Shown here: positions 43,331 through 54,500 of the stretch, in pieces
How positions within the stretch are numbered: position 1 is the stretch's first letter
How the letters are laid out: each line of letters starts with the position of its first letter
Assembly (NCBI GenBank): GCA_030545055.2
Contig: CM061531.1
Span: forward strand, 333,996,967-334,060,966
Source of the DNA: Neoaliturus tenellus
Lineage: Eukaryota; Arthropoda; Insecta; Hemiptera; Cicadellidae
Reading direction: 5' to 3'
DNA: 64,000 bases
Position numbers and translations under genes: made by a program
The notes under the pieces: model-generated
What the model was told of the DNA's origin: nothing
Database searches by the model: none
The model's input: only the letters and a program-made list of their open reading frames with translations

Positions 43331-44465
43331 GTGCCAAGCCAGTAGTGTAAAATTGTTACTCCCATGACAAGTTAAAAATCCCCCCACCAGTCTACCACTG
43401 AGAAGCCTCTGAAGCAAGTTTGACTCATCTCATTCTCTCTCGAGCCACCAATGGGTTGACATGGATGTTCCACCGCCTTAGATGTAGCATATAAGTATAA
43501 AGGTAATATTTACCACAGAGGTATTATGTATGTATTTTACTAATAATTAGGGTAGAAAAAAATTGTTTCAGTTTGTTGGTATCTGACAAGTTTTAAACTG
43601 TGAAATTGTAAGGATGGAAAAAAATATTTGTAAGTATTTGAAACATAGGTAGCACCGTTTTAGTGCTACCTTAAATATACGTTTAAAAGATCGGAATTTG
43701 GAATTTTGTTTTTAAATGTATTATTAATTTGATATTTTTCAAGCTAAATTGTCGGAATGGACATGTCGGTGTGTCGGTAGGAAAGCGACAAATAAAAATA
43801 TCCAGTTGAAGATGGATTTTGACGAATTAAATGAACAGTATAAGGCAGCCTTGGTGTGTCTAGAAGATGGTAGAACCAGTACCGCATTTGCCGCTAGGCC
43901 CATGCCTAGGGCACAAAATTTTAGGGGGTGCAAAATTTCGAGGGGTTAAAAAGGGGGAATTTGTTATTCATATGCGTCATTATTGCCGTGTAAACGCTTA
44001 CGAAGTAGGGCGACGCAACGCAAGGCTTGTGCAAACCTTTCTGCGTTGCTTTGGGGCTCGGCGGCGGCCAAACGAAACATTCTCCACGGACAGTAGGCCT
44101 ACTCCATCCTAATTTATTTTTATTTTTACATAATTCAAATAAAGTTTTGACCGTACCAACAGTTATTATTTATTTAAAACCCGCGATTACATACATTTTA
44201 CTTTTAATACAATAATATGGTATTGTCAAAAATCCACTTCAGAATTAAATTTTTGAAGAAGTGAAGAAGATTGAAGAAGTGAAGAAACAGTGACAGGTTA
44301 CATGTCAATTACTGCGAAGTATAATATGGCACTATACATTTTAGAGGATTTGATTTACGGTATTTAAAATATCACAATACAGTATGTCATTAAACCCTGT
44401 CACTGACTATGCATATTTGCATTCTTCACATCAATCTAAAATGTGTAGTACATTTTTTTATTTCG
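43331..44465. other. Intergenic, no recognised feature
   Basis: Includes a short GC-richer patch at 43740-44110 with overlapping small frames, none of which resembles a known protein. Confidence 0.4.
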
Positions 44466-44469
44466 GCTC

Positions 44470-44990
44470 TGTTTAGCCTCATCCGCCACTTTGTTTTTTA
44501 CATTTAATTTTTATACCCGTAACGGATCACTATATTAATTCAACATTTTGCATTAAATTTTATCACACCAATGTTTATTTTCAGGGTAAAATATTTTTCA
44601 ATTTTTTTTAAAAATTTGCCACCATTAAAAAAATTAACTCAGATATTTCAAACCCCGTAAAGTTGAACAATATTTTGCAAGAGACAAAAAATTTAACAAA
44701 ATAAATTATGCAACCAATGATACCAATAAGATATGTGAGATTACGCGCAACTGCTCAAAAAACTGCGGGCCGTGCCATGACGCCCGTCCAAGCCGTGCCG
44801 CCGTAGTGCATAACTTTGTTATTTGTTGTTAGATTCGAAGAATCTTGGTATCATTAGTTAATTCAATAAATATGTCAACTTTTTTGTCTCTTGTAAAATG
44901 TTGATACAATATATACTGGTTTTGAGATATTTAGAGTTTAAGTGGCCGTCATTTTGAAACTACACGTATCGGAAACAAATAATCGTGACT
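44470..44990. mobile_element. Diverged foldback hairpin element with an insert
   Basis: Left (CCGTAACGGAT, ACAAAAAATTTAACA) and right (CTTTTTTGTCTCTTGTAAAA, TTGAGATATTT) parts match the arms of the family at 28613-31151. A GC-rich insert of about 70 bp sits near the centre (44740-44810). Confidence 0.55.
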
Positions 44991-45552
44991 TTATATTACG
45001 TGGCCGGTGTTGCTTCAGGGAGGGCGCAACTGTTTTATGTGCCTAGGGGCGCAGTTTGGCTAAATGCGGCAATGCACATGCCACCTGCCGCATGGGGCGT
45101 GGAATTAATATTTTCTGAACAATTAATTGCAATAATACGTACTACATAATTTTTCGAATTAGAAATCTGTTTTTAGAGGGCAATACTGTATCAGTGTTAT
45201 ATCATGCCAGACACAGTAGGAGTCAGAAGAAAAAGTTAAATAAATGTCGGCAGGGGCCTACATCAATTAATTTATAAGCCCCACTTGCAGAGTGCTCAAT
45301 GCAAATATTCGCACCCCTTAAAGATAAAAGACCGAAATGGATGGCTGTTAAACTTTGTATTAAGAATCCTAAGGACAGATCTTATGAATGAAATTATCCT
45401 AAGTAAATGAATTTCGGTAGTTAATGTACATTTTTTTATTAAAACTTAAAAAAATAATATTTATAAACATAATTAAGTGTCCACGTAATTTTCACAGCAA
45501 TTATTTAAATTTTTCTATAGTCCAGGTTAAGACAACAAGAAAAAACTACCGA

Positions 45553-45775
45553 TTGGGGGCACTCTTATTTACCGCCAATAGTGGTCGCTCTTTACTGACA
45601 AACAGAGCCACTCTTAACCGTTTATAGGGGAGCTATTAATTGCCGATGGAGGGCTTCTTTTTAAATACCGATCAGAGCTCTTTTGTATGCTGATCGGGAA
45701 GCTTATCCCCGAAGATTATGGTTGCTCGTCTCCGAAAATCGGGACGCTTGTCTCCAATGTAATGGAGCTTATCAT
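45553..45775. repeat. Degenerate minisatellite, period about 22 bp
   Basis: About ten diverged units around a GGGAGCTCTTxTTTxCCGAT-like core, spaced 20 to 26 bp. Visible cores: GGGGGCACTC, GTGGTCGCTC, GAGCCACTC, GGGGAGCTATT, GGAGGGCTTC, AGAGCTCTTTT, GGGAAGCTTATC, GGTTGCTCGTC, GGGACGCTTGTC, TGGAGCTTATC. Confidence 0.6.
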
Positions 45776-47405
45776 TTCTGGTGGCCTTTTCGTCGTCGCC
45801 TAGTTCGCCTATATCCCAGAGCCGGCCCTTCTGCTCCCCCTAAAGATCGGCGCCCGGGGCACAAGCTCCGACTACCACCGCTTTAGTTACGTCACTGAAC
45901 TCTGCTGCAAAGACAATTAATTAAACAATGGATCATTTTAAACGTTTTACCGAAAAACGACCTCAATCAGCTGAGCTGAGGTAGTTTTTCCTCCAGCCTC
46001 CTCAGCAACCCATTAACCCAGAGAACCACGAAGTTGCACGGAAATCCCGAGCCTGCCGTTGGCTAAAAAGGAAAAAAGTCTGCTGAAATGTCAACGAGTG
46101 AGAGTGCTAGCTAGAAAATATTAACCTCTATTTGCGGTCCGTCTAGTTTTTGTTCTGTTGTCATTTACAGAACCGATAGTTTATGTGAATGTAAGGTAAA
46201 GGAATTTACTTAGGCTTTATCAGATAAAATAACTTGATCTCATTGTAGAAACAGTTAACTTAGTCCAAGTTCGTAACTATTTGTAGCTTTAGTAGGAACA
46301 TTAAATTTCTCCAAGCCTAGGCCTAATGTTACAGGACTCGGGGCCGATTTTGTAAATGGGCCCAGTGGGCCCGGGCCCAGGGGCGCAAGAGGTTTTAGGT
46401 TTGTTGGGGGCGCAAGCACGATAAAAAAATTAAATTTCGGCTCAATGTAATCTTCCAACTCTCGGTTCTTAGTCAAGACTCTATACTGTCACTGCCTATG
46501 CATTCTGTGTGTTGCTACTAGATCGTTAGTAAACTTGTCTTTCTTTGTCAGTCAGTTCGTATTGTTACGTGTGAGACACTCTCTGCATTTGGCCTGTGCC
46601 TGTGAATATGTTTATTAACGTGTTTTTGCTAACTATTTATATAAGATTGTATTCATGGTCAGTTTGATGTTTGATCAAACAATGTACACAAAATAGAATC
46701 CCACGCTTCTTTGTGAAATGAGAAACAAACCAAATTGTAGTGGTTCACATTTTTACTTTAGGATGAGGGTTCGCTTATTAACAGCGACCAGCACAGATTA
46801 ACGATCGAGAGTGAACACAATAAAATTATATTGTTAGTTCTGCCATTGATGTGAATGCCTGTGTCAAATAGTTAAATGCCCATGATAGTGTATTTATTTG
46901 GCGATTCATGTCAAAGAGGGGGGGGGGGGGGCGCAAATACCTCTCGGGCCCATAGCGCGTCACGTGCAAACCGCGGGCCTGACAGGACTAGTTAAGTCAC
47001 ATTTATAAACAAGGAAGAACTTTCAATAAGAACATATCAATACTGTAAATATTATTAATTCGGCCCTATATTGGCTTAAACCTTGAAGTGGCCAGGCCGA
47101 ATCGGTGCATGTGTGTTAAGCGTCAGTCAATTTCTCCCATTTTAAAGACGCTTTATAAAAAAAATTGACATTGTCAAAACTACTAATAACTGTAGGCTTG
47201 GGTGTTTCTGGGGATATTTTTGGAGATTTTCCCCTTGAATCGAGTAATACTAACCCTCATCAACAAATATTACACTCCAACGTTTCCTTGCAAAATTCCC
47301 TCTAGGGGTGGTAGGGTGTTGAAACAGTAGGCCTACTAAAGTATATTGACTACTCAGGGCGAAACTTCATCATGCCTAAGTTATTCTACTCCATATGGTG
47401 GTTAT
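45776..47405. other. Intergenic; possible old hAT-like remains
   Basis: ACAGGACTCGGGGCC near 46331 and GGGCC(T)GACAGGACTAG near 46976, with a run of G at 46918-46931 and repeated GGGCGCAA words, suggest a decayed element. No clean inverted ends or target duplication, so no firm call. Confidence 0.3.
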
Positions 47406-47409
47406 TACT

Positions 47410-47650
47410 ATGGCTGGGTAGCTGAGTGGTTAAAGAGCTCGCCTTTGAATCTGAAGGTAGCCGGTTCGATCCTGAGAAAAGTTAGTGCTTTTTGATGGTT
47501 CGATACTGGACCCAGCTGCCTTTGGTCATTGGGCTATTAATTAATGATCCTGACAAATAAAAACAGCTGATATTTGTCAGTAACAAAGCTACACCTCATC
47601 TGATCCATCACAATCATTACACTCACCCCTTCAGTCATACTCACCTTAAA
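47410..47650 (+). mobile_element. tRNA-derived SINE
   Basis: A box TAGCTGAGTGGTTAAAGAGC and B box GGTTCGATCC, then a body with CTGATATTTGTCAGTAACAAA. The body matches the diverged copy at 58718-58965. No clear tail or duplication. Confidence 0.72.
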
Positions 47651-48287
47651 ATACGCCAAAGTGCGTCGGTGTTTCAAATGAAGTCTCTGAAGTCTCTGAA
47701 GTCTCTATTATCAATGGTTATCATTTTAATTTTACGATTACAACTGATGAATACAATAATATAAAATATGATATTTACGTAATTAAGAAATGTACCTATC
47801 ATAATAAAATGTTAACAAATACCTAGGCCTATATCTAACCTACATGTTTTTAATCAAGAATATTAGGCTACGCTTAAATTTAATTATTATTAACTTATTG
47901 TTTTATTTAGGCCTAGGTATTTTTCGTTTTGCTCATTCCAATCAAAATGTTGTCTAACAACGTTCAGCTGTTACTATTTCAGTCCTTGCCGAATCTGACA
48001 AAATGTCTGATCTGGAATATATCAATTCCAGATATATTCACAGTTCCTTCTTCTCTTCCTATTTTTCTCCTTCTTGTCACATTTCCCAAGATGTAGCCAA
48101 GGTTTAAAGCATACACACCTAAAAATTAATTTAGCTTACCAACTTATGCTAATAGGCTAAACCGTATACTTATGCCTCTATAAAACAACATTGACTCTGC
48201 AGCTTTGTATTTTAAACTGCAGGTTAAACACAACTCAAGGCCTAATTGAGTATATATTGATAAATCTAATTTAAAGTAATTTTACAG
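47651..48287. promoter_or_regulatory. Region upstream of CDKAL1 coding start
   Basis: Must hold, or lie 3' of, the CDKAL1 leader exon, since the start codon sits at a splice acceptor. It contains a GAAGTCTCT triplicate (47682-47707) but no TATA box or leader exon I can defend. Confidence 0.3.
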
Positions 48288-48573
48288 ATGCCAGCAGTTT
48301 GCAATGAGATTATCGATGACATTGAAGATTTAATTTCTTCACAAGAAATAACACCGAAAGAGCGATATAGTAATAAGAAGAATGTTACAGCTAGAGTAAA
48401 AAAACTCAAGGCTCCAGCTCGGATTGAAGATAAGCCAGTCGATAATGAAGTTCCACATAGCATGATTCCAGGAACTCAGACCATATACATGAAGACATGG
48501 GGTTGCACTCATAACAGTTCAGACAGTGAATATATGGCTGGCCAATTGTCTTCTTATGGATACACTTTAACTT
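48288..48573 (+). CDS. CDKAL1: CDKAL1 coding exon 1
   Basis: The ATG follows directly on TTTTACAG, so the coding part seems to begin at a splice acceptor with the untranslated leader in an unseen upstream exon. It encodes MPAVCNEIIDDIEDLISSQE and ends SSYGYTLT, with donor GTAAGT in phase 1. First MTTase cysteine in TWGCTHN. Confidence 0.93.
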
Positions 48574-51500
48574 GTAAGTAAGATAAGTCTTGAAACGGGT
48601 TTAACTTACTCTCCTCTTCATATTCTCAAGATTCCTAGAATTAATTTTCTTAATCGCTCCATACTGTACATAGCAGCTTAATCCAGTATTTGAGGAAAGA
48701 TCTTACCGAATTAACAACATTTAATTTCAGTATTATATGACTTAACTGCCCCAACTCACAATTCACAGACCATTCCTCCGTGTTTAATGGGTGGAGAAAC
48801 ATCTCAAAGTAAAAATCAACTTTGTCTTTCTTCATGTCTTACAATGAAAAACAAAATTTTTACTAAAATTAAGTAGGTAGACTAGTTTTTATTTTGTACT
48901 TATTTTGAATATTTTGGCCAAAGTAAATATTTTATACAACGAGAATTTCCTCATTTAAATGGCATAATAAGTGAGGCAATTTTTTGTGAACAGAACTCAT
49001 TCATTATTTCTTGTCCAGTTTTAATGTTTGAGTTGTCAACAAATTTGTCTTAGTTGTAACTTACTTTAGTTTTCCAATGTCATTTTAGATATCTTTATTC
49101 AAAAGGGCTTGGACAGCCCTTACAAGTTCTTTTTTCTTAAAATTAACTTGGAGAATAAGCGTACACTAGAGGGCCTAACTTGAGGAATAAGTCTACATTG
49201 GGGGTCTGTGCACAAACTGCGCATTTTGTAATCTTATGGTACTTATTTCTGTTTGTGAGAAACGCACATAGTACAATTTGAAGGAAATATATGACTTTTC
49301 AAACAATATTTCAAATATGTTGATTATGCCGAGACGGATCATCAATTTTTGTTTGCAATCTGATTTAAAACTTCACCTGAAGCTCTTAAGTTATGATGCA
49401 CATTTAAAAATCTCATAAAATAATTGGTCAACAATTTAAAGTACCATCAAGAAATAAATCAAAGGCTAGGGCCTAGGGGGGTGAAACCCAAAAATAAATG
49501 ACCTTTTTAATCACCATTTGCTGATTAACTTCACTTGACATACCGTATGTATGTTTGAAAAGACAAGTGTTCTAAATACATTTTATTATTTTGTTTCAGC
49601 GGACAAAAGTAAAGCTGATCTTTGGCTTCTTAATAGTTGCACTGTGAAGAACCCAGCTGAAGACCATTTCAGGTGGGTTTTGTTTTGAATGGGCGGATCT
49701 GGGTTAAAAATTGAGGGGGGGGGGTCTCTTGGAAGGAATACTAAACAACAGAATGGGATCTAAAATCTAAAATTCTGGTGAATATCATGCTTATGTTGAA
49801 TCTTATCTAAGATTATCTTATTTTACACTAGTAACCAAGAAATTCTTGTAGAGACTATTTCAGAAACTTGTGAATTCACATAATTACAGGTTTACACATA
49901 GCCTATCTGAATTATTAAGCTATGTACTTTCTATCAAGGATAATCTTTGAGAACTCATATATAAAAACGTTGCAGATTTCCAAATAATTGCTTAACTCTT
50001 GAGTGATTTGAATAAAGTCTCTTATATCGTATGCTGGCTAAAGCTCTAAAATTGTCCACTTTGGGTGGTAAAAACTTAAAGAATTAATCAGTTTGAAGAT
50101 GAGCTAATAAAGTTCTTTTAGTATATGCTCATACTCTTTAGAAGAATTTTACAGTAACCCTATCAAGTAGACTTTTTAATTACATTTTTTGTTTTGCTTA
50201 CGGTATACAAAAATATGCACTTCATTCTAATACTAACAATGCACCTATTCTGTATGTTCTCATGTAAGGAATGCTTTGTTATAAAGATGTGTATGTCATT
50301 AAGCGCCTCGAAGATGATTGACTTATCCAGAAATAATTTGTTGTAAACATTTGTCACTACGTAAAAGAGCAAACTTTTGGTCAAAGGTCAGGAGCAGTCA
50401 ACAATTTTTTGGTTAGGGAAGACAAGAAAATCATCAACCAACGGATGACTTCCGTGGTGTGTTGCAGGAATGAGATATCGGCGGCGCAGACGGCCGGCCG
50501 GCCGGTGGTGGTCGCGGGGTGTGTGCCGCAAGGGGCGCCGCGAGCAGAGTACCTCAAGGGGCTCAGCGTAATCGGCGTGCAGCAGATAGACAGGGTGGTG
50601 GAGGTTGTCGAAGAGACATTGAAAGGTGAACGGTTGACCTGTGAAGTGTAGTGATATTATTCTTATGAAAAACAAAAACCAAAGTTAATTAACCATATGA
50701 TCACTTGAATAGATGTTTCATAGATCAAGATAGTTTGACAATCATGCAACAGAATGAAGGGTACTTGTTGGTTATAGACACTCATATTTTAAATGTGAAT
50801 TACTTATGTCAAGTTAGCAAAGAAATATCAATCTTGTTAGGGTTTGGTAAAAATATAAATACATATATTCAGTTTGCTGCTTACAAAAAGCTTTTCTAAT
50901 GGACTGATTCTAAAAAATCCGCCCGGACGGGTTTTTATGCTCTAAAAAGAGGACATGTCCGGGGAAAAGATGACATTTGATAACCCTCAACCTAACCAAG
51001 TACCACAATGGCAGCGCTCTCTCTCTTTTCTCCTAGTTGACCGCCATCAGATATAAAGTAAATATTTAACTATAATAATGTAATTTAGGCCTCATGTAAA
51101 TATAGAACTCTGTTGTGAAGACCAGATCGACCAAAATACCTCGTATTATTGTAAAAACATTAACAAAGGTCACCGACAAGTACCAAATAGATCACAATGA
51201 ATTAAGTGACACAAGAGGCAAGTGAACAAGCACAAAAGCTCATTCTGGAGGTGAGTAACTGAGCGAAAAACTAATCCTGAAACGAGTGAGTGGAAACAAT
51301 TTAGGCTTCATGTTATCAATGACCTTCCTTTCAATTTTCTGTCAAAACACAGACGTACAATTCCTTTATTCCTAAGGAGATGTAGGTCCTAAACAAAGCC
51401 CTTCACCATACACAATTCTACGCTGATTCTAACTTATGGCTTCCTGCTGTATTTCTTTTCCAATGGACCTCCTAAAAGTTACCCTTGGCCGTTCCCGTTT

Positions 51501-54500
51501 TCTACTATCTAGGGGGTTCCATTAAATAGCTTGGCAGCTAAAGCACATTCAGCTATTTCCTCGTTTCAAATTTTTAAAAATTTAAATTTAAATTTTCATG
51601 GAAGATTTTAATTTAAAGAAAAAAACTTTGCCTGAACCTTTGAAAAATATATTTTATCTTGGTTTTTGTAAATGATGCTTCGAATAGTTTCTTAGCAAGA
51701 TTAATTTGACTTAAATGAATATTTTAAAGATGCATTGTCTAAAATACTTATGCATATTTTATTTCTAATAATTATTTTTCAAATCTTTTAAAGGTAACTC
51801 CGTAAGACTCCTGGGCCTGAAAAAGACAAAAGGAAAGAAGCTGGGAGGAGCATCGCTGGACTTGCCCAAAGTGCGACGTAACCCATTGATTGAGATTATT
51901 GCCATCAACACAGGCTGCCTGAACCAGTGCACCTACTGCAAGACCAAGCATGCTCGAGGGGACCTGGGAAGCTATCCCCCTGGTAAATATGAGTTAAACA
52001 AATGGATAGCTTAAGTAGATTGATCAGTATTACCGTACTTAAAGAATTCACTATGTGAACCACTAATAGGATTCCTAGAAGCAGTCTGTAAAAAAGTTAA
52101 AAAATTATTTTTAAAGTTGGATGTTTAGCTGTTTGTCCAAATCACATTCTATAATGAAAAAAGTCATAACTAGGCCTACTAGCAACCTGTGAATCTGTAA
52201 GTCTATATGTTTCTTCAGATAAAAACTTTTAACACTATTTACCGTAAGGATTTGTTAAGAATTTAAGTTGTGTGTGGACCTGAAGATGGAGTCTTTTTTG
52301 ATCAGTGAAAACGCACATATATTAATATTTGTTTACAATCACACAACAACAAGTTAATTTAACTTTTTATCTTTATTTATGACGAAAAGGCTTAAATAAC
52401 ATAAAAGATTAAGTTTTATTGTTTATTTTACTTTACACTTCATAATAGCTTTTTCTTTTTGGACATTTGCAGACGAGATTGTGGAGCGGGCGCGGCAGTC
52501 GTTCGCCGAGGGGGTGCGGGAGGTGTGGCTGACGTCGGAGGACACGGGGACGTACGGACGGGACATCGGGACATCACTGCCGCAGCTGCTGTGGCGACTG
52601 GTGGAGGTAGTGCCACCGGACTGTATGCTACGAGTCGGCATGACCAACCCACCCTATATCCTAGAGCATCTCGAGGTGAGCAATGGTAGGGCTCTACTCC
52701 TCCTTGTAATGTTCAATGTTAATTATTTTCAGTTCTTGTGTACAAACTATTGTATTCACAAAGTTTGTTCAGAAAAATTGTATGAATTTTGTAAATTTAA
52801 AATTATGGGAGGCTGTTCAAATGGTGATAGGGAAGAAAATAACAGTATGGCTAAAAAATTAATAAAAAATATAAAATAACATAGAACATCTTTAAAGAAT
52901 TTTCTTTTCTGCTGGTGATTTCATAGTTTGGACTTCCAAGCGTTAAATAAACTTATCTCTAATTATTATGATGCAGTTACTGTTCCTTAAATAATCTTAA
53001 TAAAAGTTAATTTGCCTTCTCTTGGCTCAAAAATATTTTTATCGACGATTATTGCAATAAGGACCAATAATTACAAACAAGTGACAGCATAATGATGTAC
53101 ATTATTAAACCACATTCAAACCTGAATCGTTATGAGGTATTAAGAATTCAGGTTTCACATCAAAATTCAGGTGCTAGACCAATAAGAGCTCAGCATTCAA
53201 CAAAAGCAGTGTTGTAATAGAAATTATGCAATTTGCACATCAGCTGATTATTCCATTAAGATTCATGTTTCAGTTTCTTTATGTGAATAACTTCAAAAGT
53301 GTGCAATCATATGTGAGTGAGGATGAGGATTAGGTCAAGTGACGTTGCAGGGTGTATTACTGGTTGTGTCTGTTTTTTTGGTTGGGAATTTTCAAAAAAT
53401 TGGTCTGAAAAAGTCAGAAATTTCATTTGTGGAATTTGGTAGACACCCTGCTTGGCGTGGATACGATTTTGATAGGTGCTTGACCTAACCTATAAATTTT
53501 TGATACTTAATTACTTGATTTTTACAGTGATATATCAAATTTTGAGTTGGGCACAGATGAAGAGTACCGTAGTGTAAGCAACGAATGCAACCATTGTACA
53601 GGGCCGCCGAGAGGGGGGGGGGGGGGCAGAGGGGGCAGTTTGCCCCGGGCCTCAAAAAAAGACAGGGGGCCTCATCTTCAGTTTTTTTTCTTTTTTTTTT
53701 ACAGTACAGGAACAAAATTTTTACTGTTTTATAGTTTTTTAGTACCGTAAAACTGTATATGTATTTTTGAAGACCTATTAAAATCATCAAACCGTAACAA
53801 AGTTTAACCTATGACCTGAGTAGTGATCATCCTTATTGAGTCCCCATGGTTTGAAGCTCTGTGTTGGTGAACAGCCGCCCCGCCGCCACCCCGAGCCGTT
53901 ATTGGAGAGCTACGCCACCGTGCTCGCGCCGCGCCACCAGTCCATCTGTAGACGCGATGTTGTGGTGCTCCCTTATCAGTTCACGAAGTCTATCATCCAT
54001 CCAAAAACAAGACTTTACAATTCCTGAATATTTCTGCGTTTGATTGAAATGAGCGTGGTTTCTTCAGATTATTTCATTAGACGTTTAATACAGTAGTAAA
54101 CAAAGCAAAGGTACAGTAATTAATAAACAATTTTTAAATAAATAGTATTTAAAATTTTCCCAATAAGCTTAGCTATTATAAAATACTAAGGCCTAAAACC
54201 ACGTGGTAGCTCTTCAATAAGAACTCTCGGACCCAGCCAAAGTGCAGGTTTGATATAATATTTCATATACTGTATACCTAAATACATTTATTACTTGTAC
54301 CTTACAATAATTCTAATAAAATATTATTATTAATTACTAAAGAGAAGAAAGCAGATTGTGTGCATTAATACAAAATAAATGCCCAAAGGAATGTGTATAT
54401 TGTACGTGATTCAGCCATGGACGGCGGGTAGGGATACGGGCCGAGCGGGGGGGGGGGGGGGGGCCCTCACACCTGAACTCTGCCCCGGGCCCCAAAAGTT

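Noticed and set aside
43018..43417. Overlapping small proteins on both strands
   Set aside because: The frames are low-complexity products of C/G runs and a duplicated segment, with no family resemblance.
46331..46985. A complete hAT element
   Set aside because: Some GGGCC and ACAGGACT similarity occurs at the two sides, but no inverted ends of useful length or 8-bp duplication could be found.
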